DNA of 7,401 bases. Origin: JBBDWZ01 sp050732575 (GTDB lineage Bacteria; Gemmatimonadota; Gemmatimonadetes; Longimicrobiales; RSA9). The DNA is taken from assembly GCA_050732575.1 (NCBI GenBank), contig JBOHRF010000254.1, positions 1 to 7,401 of the forward strand, written 5' to 3'. The notes under the pieces were generated by a model, which saw only the letters and a list, made by a program, of their open reading frames with translations, was not told the DNA's origin and searched no databases. Made by a program: the position numbers and the translations under genes. This document shows, piece after piece, positions 1 to 6,136 of the stretch (position 1 is its first letter; each line of letters starts with the position of its first letter).

Positions 1-155
1 CACTGGAATCACGGATCGAAAACAAGGCCGCCATCGAGCTCGAGGTCTTGTCGACTGCGGGCGAGTCCGAGATCGATGATTGGTTCCTGAGTCGCGAGAA
101 GGTGGTGTGGACCTGGCCCTACCTGGAGGACTGGCTGGTGGAGGAGCTGGACTGA
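1..155 (+). CDS. C-terminal end of an unidentified protein (5' partial)
   Basis: An open frame enters from the left edge (first full codon at 3) and ends at TGA 153-155, giving 50 residues. Third codon positions are mostly G or C, as in the genes downstream, which supports real coding. The tail is acidic and tryptophan-rich (it contains EIDDWFLSREK and VVWTWPYLEDW, then VEELD at the end). I do not recognise a family from this fragment. It lies on the same strand, 42 bases before the DUF4388-TPR gene, with no terminator-like structure between, so it is probably part of the same operon. That position hints at a signalling or motility role but does not prove one. Confidence 0.6.
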   Translation, partial: LESRIENKAAIELEVLSTAGESEIDDWFLSREKVVWTWPYLEDWLVEELD

Positions 156-180
156 TCACACCGAACCTGCAGCGGATACA

Positions 181-185
181 GAGGT
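181..185 (+). promoter_or_regulatory. Candidate ribosome binding site for the DUF4388-TPR gene
   Basis: GAGGT (preceded by A, so AGAGGT overall) lies 12 bases before the ATG at 198. The motif matches the anti-Shine-Dalgarno core, but the spacing is longer than the usual 5-9 bases, so it is only moderate support for the start. The start is fixed better by the protein: the PATAN fold begins within the first five residues. Confidence 0.4.
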
Positions 186-197
186 ACGGATCAACGG

Positions 198-1817
198 ATG
201 GCGATAAAAGGAAGTCTCAAGGAAGCGAGTCTGGCCGATGTGTGCCAACTGCTGGCACTCGGGCAGAAGACCGGCTGTCTGTCGGTGGCCGATCGGGCGC
301 GCTTTGGTCAGATCTTTTTTGACCGGGGCCGCATCACCTACAGTCGCATCGTCAATCGGCGCGACCGGCTGGGCGATATGCTGGTGCGCGAAGGCGCGGT
401 AACACAGGAACAGCTCAATGCCGCGCTGGAGGTGCAGTCCCGCTCGCAGGACCGCAAGATCGGGCAAGTGCTGGTGGCCGAGGGCTATCTCAGCAAAACG
501 GACCTCGAGCGGTTCATGCTCATCCACATCGAGGACGCCGTCTACCACCTCTTTACCTGGTCGCGCGGCAGCTTCTTCTTTGAAGCCGACCAGGCGCCCG
601 AAGACGCAGATATTGTCGTCTCGATCTCCGCCGATACGCTGCTGCTGGAAGCGGCGCGCCGCATCGATGAGTGGAGTCTCATAGAAAAGAAGATTCCGTC
701 CCTCGATCTGATCTTCGAAGTCGATCATGTGCGCGTGCAGGACGCGCTCTCCGAGATGACCGCAGAACAGCTGCGCATGTTACCCATGCTCGATGGCACG
801 CGCGCGCTGAGCGAGATCGTGGACCAAACCGGTCTCACCGAGTTCGAAGTCGGCAAAGCCATGTTTGGCTTGATCCAGGCCGGTTTTGCCGCGCGTGTGG
901 GCAAGCGCGAAAACGACCTGGGGCGAGGCAAGGAAACCGAGCTGAGCGAACGGCGCAACCTGGGCATGGCCTTTTACCGTACGGCCATGCTGGAAGAAGC
1001 GCGGCGCGAATTCGAGCGCATCCTCGAGCTGCATCCGGTCGATCGGCACGCGCGTTTCTTCCTGGCCCTGGTCACGCTGCGCGAGCACAAGTATCGCGAG
1101 GCACTGCGCCAGCTGAAGGCCTTGCTCGAGGACACAGGGCCACAGTTCGGCGCCTTCCTCAACATGGCGATTGCCCTGCGTTGTCTGGGACGTCCCGGTG
1201 ATGCCCTGCTGGTGCTTAAAGAAGCGGAATACGTGCGGCCGGGCCGCAGTGAAGTTGCCCTGGCCCGCGGCGCTGCCCACCTGGAAGCCGGTCAGGTGCG
1301 CGAGGCGCTGGCCAGCCTGCAGGAATACCGTCAGCGGCTGGCCCCGGTCGAGCGACCCAGTGAGTTGTTCTTCTACTATGCCGGCCTGGCGGAAGCACTG
1401 GCCAAGCGGTTGAAAGAGGCCGCGGCCATCGTCAAGGAAGGTCTGGAACGGCATCCGTCCGCGGCGCCGCTGCTGATGCTGGCCGGTTTGGTTGCGGAGC
1501 GCCGTGGCGACTACGAAACGGCCGAGACCTGGTTCCGTCAGGTGATCGAGGAAGATCCCAACCTGGTGCAGAGCTACAAGAGCCTGGGCGACGTCTTCTA
1601 TCGGCGCGGAACGCATGATGCCGCGCTCGAGCAATACGATCGCGCGTTGCAAATCAATCCCGAGCTGGGCGATGACATCTACGCCAAGCTGGGCAACATC
1701 CTGTACAAGAAGCGGGGCCGCGATGCGGCGATCCGGCTGTGGACGCGCGCGCTCGAGCTGAATCCACGCAATCAACTCGTGCGCAACAACATCGAGATCG
1801 TGCAGAATGCCTCGTGA
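198..1817 (+). CDS. DUF4388 (PATAN-like) domain protein with C-terminal TPR repeats
   Basis: This 539-residue cytoplasmic protein has no signal peptide or membrane helix. Residues 4-50 match the PATAN/DUF4388 start (KGSLKEASLADVCQLLALGQ, then KTGCLSV, then a GQIFFDRGRI strand pair). Residues 57-130 hold a segment like the MshEN/GspE N-terminal module (LGDMLVREGAVTQEQLNAAL, then IGQVLVAEGYLS), with the rest of the DUF4388 region to about 175. Residues 187-236 look like a small winged helix (LDGTRALSEIVDQTGLTEFE). From about 253 to 525 come roughly eight TPR-like helical hairpins; the clearest are at 423-454, 457-488 and 494-523 (repeated A-x-x-x-[FYW] and LNP/INP/EDP ends). PATAN domains are known as protein-interaction modules in bacterial two-component and motility outputs, and TPRs bind partner proteins. 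The gene overlaps cheR by 11 bases, so a scaffold or adaptor role in the chemosensory pathway is inferred. The exact role is unknown. Confidence 0.9.
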   Translation: MAIKGSLKEASLADVCQLLALGQKTGCLSVADRARFGQIFFDRGRITYSRIVNRRDRLGDMLVREGAVTQEQLNAALEVQSRSQDRKIGQVLVAEGYLSKTDLERFMLIHIEDAVYHLFTWSRGSFFFEADQAPEDADIVVSISADTLLLEAARRIDEWSLIEKKIPSLDLIFEVDHVRVQDALSEMTAEQLRMLPMLDGTRALSEIVDQTGLTEFEVGKAMFGLIQAGFAARVGKRENDLGRGKETELSERRNLGMAFYRTAMLEEARREFERILELHPVDRHARFFLALVTLREHKYREALRQLKALLEDTGPQFGAFLNMAIALRCLGRPGDALLVLKEAEYVRPGRSEVALARGAAHLEAGQVREALASLQEYRQRLAPVERPSELFFYYAGLAEALAKRLKEAAAIVKEGLERHPSAAPLLMLAGLVAERRGDYETAETWFRQVIEEDPNLVQSYKSLGDVFYRRGTHDAALEQYDRALQINPELGDDIYAKLGNILYKKRGRDAAIRLWTRALELNPRNQLVRNNIEIVQNAS

Positions 1818-2691
1818 GCGCAAGGATGACCGTGCAGGTGATGTGGCCGCCGTGCCGTATCAATCCCTGCTTCCCCTGGCGGGCGGCAAACTGAGCGACC
1901 GTGATGCCGCCGAGCTGCACACACTCAAGCAGGCCATCTTCGATCGCTTTGGCCTCGACTGTAAGGCCTACAAGGAGCCGTGTCTGCGCCGGCGGCTGGC
2001 CGTGCGCATGCGCGCGCGCGGACTGCACAGCTATGCAGACTACCGTGCGTTGATCGAGCAAGACGCGACCGAGGGCGATCGCCTGCTAGATGCCATCACC
2101 ATCAACGTCAGCAAGTTCTATCGCAATCCCGAGATCTGGCAGGCACTGCGCACCCGGGTGCTGCCCCGGCTGTTCAAACGGATCTCGCGCGTGCGTATCT
2201 GGAGCGCTGGCTGCGCCGGTGGTGAGGAGCCCTACACCATGGCCATGTTGCTGCTGCAATACGCAACCGAGCATGGTCAGAGCTCAGCCTTGCGCCGGTT
2301 CGACATCCTGGGCACGGATGTGGATCGCCGTGTGCTGGAGCAGGCAGCGCGCGCCGAATATGGCGCGTTCTCGTTCAGTGAAATTGCGCCCGACGTTCGC
2401 CGGCGCTACTTCGAGGACAGCCGATTGCGCGAGGAAGTGAAACGGCTGGTCCACTTCCAGGAGCTGGACCTGATGGCGGGACCGTTCCCGCGGCGGCAAC
2501 ATCTCATATTGTGCCGGAACGTGATCATCTATTTCCAGCGTGAGATGCAAGAGCGGCTGTTCCATGAATTCCACCGTGCGCTCGAGCCGGAGGGTGTGCT
2601 CGTGCTGGGCAAGGTGGAAACCATCTTTGGTGCGGCGGCCAGCCTGTTTCGACCCATCTCCAGCCGAGAGCGCATCTTCTGCCGAGCGTGA
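1807..2691 (+). CDS. cheR: Chemoreceptor glutamate methyltransferase CheR
   Basis: CheR transfers methyl groups from S-adenosylmethionine to glutamates of chemoreceptors, the methylating half of sensory adaptation; it acts in the cytoplasm at the receptor array. The protein has 294 residues, the usual family size. The N-terminal helical domain spans about 35-105 and ends in NVSKFYR (100-106), close to the classical NVTxFFR. The SAM-binding Rossmann part follows: SAGCAGGEEPYTMAM (133-147), LGTDVD (168-173) and CRNVIIYF (236-243). The beta-subdomain around 200-220 is short and lacks the Gly-x-Gly insertion tied to pentapeptide-tethered CheRs. There is no TPR tail, unlike FrzF-type CheRs. The ATG at 1807 gives an 11-base overlap with the upstream gene. 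In-frame GTGs at 1843 and 1852 are possible later starts, since the first 30 residues are not conserved CheR sequence. The C-terminus overlaps cheD by four bases. Confidence 0.97.
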   Translation: MPRERKDDRAGDVAAVPYQSLLPLAGGKLSDRDAAELHTLKQAIFDRFGLDCKAYKEPCLRRRLAVRMRARGLHSYADYRALIEQDATEGDRLLDAITINVSKFYRNPEIWQALRTRVLPRLFKRISRVRIWSAGCAGGEEPYTMAMLLLQYATEHGQSSALRRFDILGTDVDRRVLEQAARAEYGAFSFSEIAPDVRRRYFEDSRLREEVKRLVHFQELDLMAGPFPRRQHLILCRNVIIYFQREMQERLFHEFHRALEPEGVLVLGKVETIFGAAASLFRPISSRERIFCRA

Positions 2692-3176
2692 ACACTGAGC
2701 GCGTGGCAGTCAGGCTGGGCGAAGTCCGCGTGGCCAGCGGAAACACGGTGCTCTTCGCCGTGGGACTCGGCTCCTGTGTGGGCATCGCGCTCTATGATGC
2801 ACGCGCGCGCATTGGCGGTTTTGCGCACGTCATGCTGCCCCACCCCAGCTCCGCGCGCAAACCCACGCCGCTCGGCCGCTTCGCTTCTACGGCTATTGAA
2901 TTCCTGATCCAGGAGATGGAAACCGCGGGCGCAGCGCGGCGCCGACTTTACGCACGGCTGGTAGGCGGCGCCGCCATGTTCGAGAACTTGATGACCGATG
3001 ATGGGCCGGCGCTCGGTGAACGCAATGTGCAGTCGGCGCGCCATGCGCTGAAAGCGGCGGGCGTGCCCCTCAAAGGTGAGGAAGTGGGTGGCAATCATGG
3101 CCGCTCCGTGCATTTCCATGTAGCCGATGGTCGGCTTTTGGTCACCTCTGTGCGGCATCCGGATGTCAATCTCTGA
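2688..3176 (+). CDS. cheD: Chemoreceptor glutamine deamidase CheD
   Basis: CheD converts specific chemoreceptor glutamines to glutamates, creating methylation sites, and in Bacillus and Thermotoga it also binds and stimulates the phosphatase CheC. The product is 162 residues, typical length. Hallmarks are GLGSCVGIALYD (26-37, Cys30), FAHVMLP (45-51, His47), the RLVGGAAMF and GERNV strands, and the GGNHGRSV segment. The spacing of Cys and His (17 residues) equals that of Thermotoga CheD Cys27/His44. The Thr that completes the triad there (six residues before Cys) is Ala24 here. Translation starts at GTG 2688-2690, which overlaps the cheR stop (GTGA), a standard stop-restart coupling. The start is supported because the conserved strand VRLGEVRV begins a few residues later. 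cheB begins 14 bases before its end. No cheC is visible in the window. Confidence 0.95.
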   Translation: MNTERVAVRLGEVRVASGNTVLFAVGLGSCVGIALYDARARIGGFAHVMLPHPSSARKPTPLGRFASTAIEFLIQEMETAGAARRRLYARLVGGAAMFENLMTDDGPALGERNVQSARHALKAAGVPLKGEEVGGNHGRSVHFHVADGRLLVTSVRHPDVNL

Positions 3177-4248
3177 AGGCGCGGCCGGTCGGCGCGCACG
3201 CGTATTGATCGTGGAGGACAGCGATCTCATGCGCCGTCTGCTGGTCGAGATGATCGAGCAGGCGGGCGACTTCCGCATTGCCGGTGAAGCACGGACCGGC
3301 CTGGCCGCCATCCGCCTGGTGCACGAGTTGAATCCCGACATCGTTCTGCTCGACATCGAAATGCCCGACCTGAACGGACTCGAGGCGCTGGCCTACATCA
3401 TGAACGAGTCGCCCCGTCCGGTCGTCATTGTTTCTGCCCACACGGACGGCCTGGCCGACGCCTTGGCCCGCGCCTACGACGCCGGCGCCGTGGAAGTGGT
3501 GCCCAAGCCCGTGGGCGGGGAGGAGCGCGAGGTCGAGGCCCTACGACTGCGCTTGCTCACGGCGCTGACCGCCGCGACCCGCGCCCAGATTCGCAATTTG
3601 AGGCCACGCGGTGCACTGGCGCGCATGCGGTTGCGTGCACGTCCCGCAGCGGCGCGCGGGTCCGCGCGGTGCGCAGTGGCCATAGCCGCGTCCACCGGTG
3701 GGCCACGCGCTCTCAGCGAAATCATCCCGAGACTGCCGGCCGAACTGCCCTCTGCAGTGTTCATCGTGCAGCACATGCCGCCCGCCTTCACGCAGTCGTT
3801 TGCCGACCGCTTGGATGACCTGAGTCTGCTGCCTGTGCGCGAAGCGCAGCCCGATGAGATCGTAGAGACGGGCGTGGTTTATATAGCGCCCGGCGGCAAA
3901 CACTTGACCCTGCGCCGCTCGGTGGACCACATCGCCATTGTGCTCACCGATGAGGACCCGCTCTGGGGAGTGCGCCCCGCCGCCGACTTGCTCTTTTCCG
4001 ATGTGGCCCGTCACTTCGGTCCCTCCAGCATGGGCCTGGTACTCACGGGCATGGGGCGCGACGGTGCCGATGGGCTGCGCCAGATCCGTGAGGTGGGTGG
4101 CTGGACGGCCGTGCAGGATGAAGCGTCGGCCGTGATCTACGGCATGCCGCGCGCGGCCGCACCTTTTGCCGAACAACATCTACCTTTGTCGGAGATTGCT
4201 CAGGCACTTGCCACCTCTAGCCTGCAGGTGTGCCGGCGGCGCATTTGA
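3163..4248 (+). CDS. cheB: Chemotaxis response regulator protein-glutamate methylesterase CheB
   Basis: CheB removes methyl groups from receptor glutamates (and deamidates glutamines) when its receiver is phosphorylated by CheA, closing the adaptation feedback loop. From ATG 3163 it has 361 residues. The receiver domain (12-135) shows the acidic pair E18-D19, phosphoacceptor D64 (VLLDIEMP), S91 (VIVSAHT) and K115 (VPKPVG). A basic, Arg/Ala-rich linker spans about 140-168. The methylesterase domain (170-355) has the Ser-His-Asp triad: S177 (AASTGGP), H204 (VQHMP) and D300 (TGMGRDGADG). All key residues are present, so the enzyme should be active. The frame is open to an ATG at 3127, but the 12 extra residues (MVGFWSPLCGIR) resemble no receiver and overlap cheD further. 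The start at 3163 leaves MSISEGAAGRRARVLIVEDS and a 14-base overlap with cheD. No good Shine-Dalgarno precedes it, which fits translational coupling. Confidence 0.96.
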   Translation: MSISEGAAGRRARVLIVEDSDLMRRLLVEMIEQAGDFRIAGEARTGLAAIRLVHELNPDIVLLDIEMPDLNGLEALAYIMNESPRPVVIVSAHTDGLADALARAYDAGAVEVVPKPVGGEEREVEALRLRLLTALTAATRAQIRNLRPRGALARMRLRARPAAARGSARCAVAIAASTGGPRALSEIIPRLPAELPSAVFIVQHMPPAFTQSFADRLDDLSLLPVREAQPDEIVETGVVYIAPGGKHLTLRRSVDHIAIVLTDEDPLWGVRPAADLLFSDVARHFGPSSMGLVLTGMGRDGADGLRQIREVGGWTAVQDEASAVIYGMPRAAAPFAEQHLPLSEIAQALATSSLQVCRRRI

Positions 4249-4252
4249 TTGT

Positions 4253-4279
4253 GGGCGTAACGGGCGTAACGGGCGTACC
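4253..4279 (+). repeat. Three tandem copies of a 9-bp unit between cheB and the fusion gene
   Basis: GGGCGTAAC occurs at 4253-4261 and 4262-4270, then as GGGCGTACC at 4271-4279 (one mismatch). The array fills over half of the 48-base spacer and ends 17 bases before the ATG at 4297. It could be a protein-binding site or simple slippage; nothing in the sequence decides between them. No convincing -35/-10 pair or strong Shine-Dalgarno is seen in this spacer. Confidence 0.85.
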
Positions 4280-4296
4280 GGGTTGAGTGAACGCTA

Positions 4297-6003
4297 ATGG
4301 GGCGGTTTGGCCGCGGCACCGCGTTTGGTATCCGCGCTGTTTGCACGTTACTGGTATGGTGTGCTGCGACATCTCCAGCGGCGGTTGCGCAACAGCGCGC
4401 ACCCTCCCTGCGTGAGTTCCCCTTCACTATTCATTTCCCACCGAATGCGCAACGTCTGGCCACGCGAGTTCTGGCCATGGCCCGCGCGCTGGATTCGCTG
4501 CCCGGTATTCCGGCTCCGCTCTGGCGCAATGAACCGATCGAAATTGTCCTTGCCTCATCAGAAGCCGCGTTTCAGGCGGCTGCGGGCGGGCAAGTACCGG
4601 AGTGGGGGGCAGGCGTGGCCGTGCCCGCGCGCGGTCTCATTGTGCTTCCTGCGTGGGGCTCATTGGAGCGAGGTGGTCCGCTCGATTATGGCACGGTATT
4701 ACGTCACGAGCTGGCGCACATCGCGCTGCATCGAGCCATGGCTGCGGCGCGCGTGCCGCGCTGGTTCGATGAAGGGTATGCCACCTGGGTAGCTGGACAG
4801 CTGGATTGGAACCGAGCCTGGGTCTTGCGCGTGGCCTTCCTGACCGGTCGCGCGCCACCGCTCGACTCGCTCATCCTGGACTGGCCGCGGGCAGCTGCCC
4901 AGGCCCAACTCGCCTACCTGCTTTCCGCAACCGTGATCGAGTATCTGGTACAGGAGAGCGGAACCTTCGGACTGCAACGACTGATCGAGCGGGCGCGCGC
5001 CAGTGGCAACTTCGAGCAATCACTGGTCGCTACCTATGGTGTGGACGCGGGCCGACTGGAATCGCAATGGCGTCGCCATGTAAAGCGCAAATACGGCTGG
5101 ACCGTGGTAGTCACGCAGTCTGCGGTGTTCGGCGCACTGGCCGCTACCATCATCGTGTTCCTCTTTGTAGTGCGTCGCACGCGCGATCGCCGCAAGCTGG
5201 CCGCACTGCGCGTGGGTGAGTTGCCGGACATACCTGCATTCTGGGGCGAGGGCGGCATCGAGGTCATCGCACATCGCGGGTACAGTGGGCGCGCGCCCGA
5301 GAATACCATGGTCGCCATGGAAATGGCCATTCGCGCCGGCGCCAGCGCGCTCGAATTCGACATTCATGCCAGCGCCGATGGCGTGCCCGTCGTCATCCAC
5401 GATGACAAATTGTCTCGCACCACAAATGGGCACGGCAAGGTTGCCGAGCACAGCTACCAGCAGTTGCGCACGCTCGATGCCGGCCGCTGGTTCCACCCGG
5501 ACTATGCCGGTGAGCGCATCCCTGCGCTGGAAGAACTGCTGGCCAGCCTGAGCACGAAGGTCAATCGATTCTACATCGAATTGAAGCCCGGTGCGTTTGC
5601 GCCGGCACAACTGGCCCGAGTCGTTGCGTTGGTGGAGCAGACCGGAGTGGCGGAGAAGTGCGTGCTCATGTCATTCGAGTGGTCGTTGCTCGAGCAGATA
5701 CGGGCTCTCTCGACTCGAGTTACCCTGGCGTTCCTGGCCGATGACGAACCTCGATTCCTGGCGGCGCTCGATCGGGCCCGCGCCGATGGGCAGGCGCTGG
5801 TCGACTGCAATTTCAAGATACTGTTGCACAATGCCGAGCTGGTGCGCTACGCGCACCAAATGCAAATCGAGCTGGCTGTCTACACGGTCAACGATACCGG
5901 CACTGCGTCCAGACTGGCAGAGTTGGGCGTACACCGCATCACGACCAACGAGGTGGAAAAGCTGTTGCGTTGGTCAGCGGGCTACAGCCGAAACGATGGA
6001 TGA
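4297..6003 (+). CDS. Exported metalloprotease (peptidase MA-like) fused to a glycerophosphodiester phosphodiesterase
   Basis: One unbroken frame of 568 residues carries two enzyme domains. A signal peptide is clear: basic start, hydrophobic core at 11-25, AVA-QQ cleavage site near 31. Residues 40-262 form a peptidase MA-like zinc protease (gluzincin type): PEWGAGVAVP (101-110), HELAH with H137/E138/H141, and WFDEGYATW with E159 as likely third ligand. Residues 268-292 form one membrane helix, followed by RRTRDRRK, so the rest is predicted to be cytoplasmic. Residues 320-560 form a GDPD domain: HRG (H326), PENT, EFDIH (E353, D355), VVIHDD (H368), YIELKPG (E428) and VYTVNDT. GDPD enzymes release glycerol-3-phosphate from glycerophosphodiesters such as those made by phospholipid breakdown. 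Each domain has a full set of recognised catalytic residues. The protease substrate is unknown, and no link to the che genes is visible beyond being 48 bases downstream. The ATG is favoured because it gives a proper signal peptide. Confidence 0.9.
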   Translation: MGRFGRGTAFGIRAVCTLLVWCAATSPAAVAQQRAPSLREFPFTIHFPPNAQRLATRVLAMARALDSLPGIPAPLWRNEPIEIVLASSEAAFQAAAGGQVPEWGAGVAVPARGLIVLPAWGSLERGGPLDYGTVLRHELAHIALHRAMAAARVPRWFDEGYATWVAGQLDWNRAWVLRVAFLTGRAPPLDSLILDWPRAAAQAQLAYLLSATVIEYLVQESGTFGLQRLIERARASGNFEQSLVATYGVDAGRLESQWRRHVKRKYGWTVVVTQSAVFGALAATIIVFLFVVRRTRDRRKLAALRVGELPDIPAFWGEGGIEVIAHRGYSGRAPENTMVAMEMAIRAGASALEFDIHASADGVPVVIHDDKLSRTTNGHGKVAEHSYQQLRTLDAGRWFHPDYAGERIPALEELLASLSTKVNRFYIELKPGAFAPAQLARVVALVEQTGVAEKCVLMSFEWSLLEQIRALSTRVTLAFLADDEPRFLAALDRARADGQALVDCNFKILLHNAELVRYAHQMQIELAVYTVNDTGTASRLAELGVHRITTNEVEKLLRWSAGYSRNDG

Positions 6004-6015
6004 CCCAAACTAACC

Positions 6016-6105
6016 GAAGTTGCAGTACCGAAGTTGAAGTTCCGCTGTTGAAGTTCCGAATTTGAAGTTCCGCTGTCGAAGTGCCGCTGTCGAAGTGCCG
6101 CAGTT
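6016..6105. repeat. Degenerate 14-bp direct repeat array between convergent genes
   Basis: A 14-bp unit with consensus GAAGTTCCGCTGTT repeats in register at 6036, 6050, 6064, 6078 and 6092. A diverged copy lies at 6016 (GAAGTTGCAGTACC), and a 6-base partial copy GAAGTT at 6030. Copies at 6036 and 6064 differ only in the last base; those at 6078 and 6092 share a T-to-G change at position 6. The 14-bp period is not a multiple of three and the array sits wholly between genes, so it is not a protein repeat. There are no spacers, so it is not CRISPR. It looks like a minisatellite-type array grown by slippage, or clustered binding sites. Confidence 0.9.
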
Positions 6106-6126
6106 CGGTCGACCTGCGGAACTGCG
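6099..6126. terminator. Hairpin between convergent genes, possible bidirectional terminator
   Basis: CGCAGTTC (6099-6106) pairs perfectly with GAACTGCG (6119-6126), an 8-bp stem around a 12-base loop that itself contains the palindrome GGTCGACC (6107-6114). A competing 6-bp stem pairs CCGCAG (6098-6103) with CTGCGG (6114-6119). It lies 95 bases after the fusion-gene stop and 10 bases past the stop of the minus-strand gene, where a shared terminator would be expected. Neither strand has a T-run after the stem, so an intrinsic terminator is only possible, not shown. The rest of the 6004-6136 gap holds only the 14-bp repeats. Confidence 0.35.
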
Positions 6127-6136
6127 ACTGCGGTAA

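Noticed and set aside
80..322. 80-codon plus-strand open frame across the first gene junction
   Set aside because: It overlaps both the partial upstream gene and the start of the PATAN-TPR gene in a different frame and has Gly/Arg-rich composition without motifs.
780..1823. 347-codon minus-strand open frame opposite the PATAN-TPR gene
   Set aside because: It is antisense to a gene with clear domains; long antisense frames are common in GC-rich coding DNA, and its translation shows no recognisable domain.
3127..3162. Longer N-terminus for CheB from ATG 3127
   Set aside because: The 12 extra residues are merely cheD sequence read in another frame and precede an already complete receiver start; ATG 3163 fits the family better.
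2529..3356. 275-codon minus-strand open frame opposite the end of cheR, cheD and the start of cheB
   Set aside because: It spans three well-supported genes on the other strand and has Arg/Ser-rich, low-complexity composition with no motif.
3541..4179. 212-codon minus-strand open frame opposite cheB
   Set aside because: It is a mirror of the methylesterase domain, whose catalytic residues are all intact on the plus strand.
6016..6105. Possible CRISPR array
   Set aside because: The units are 14 bp, contiguous and without unique spacers, and no cas genes are present.
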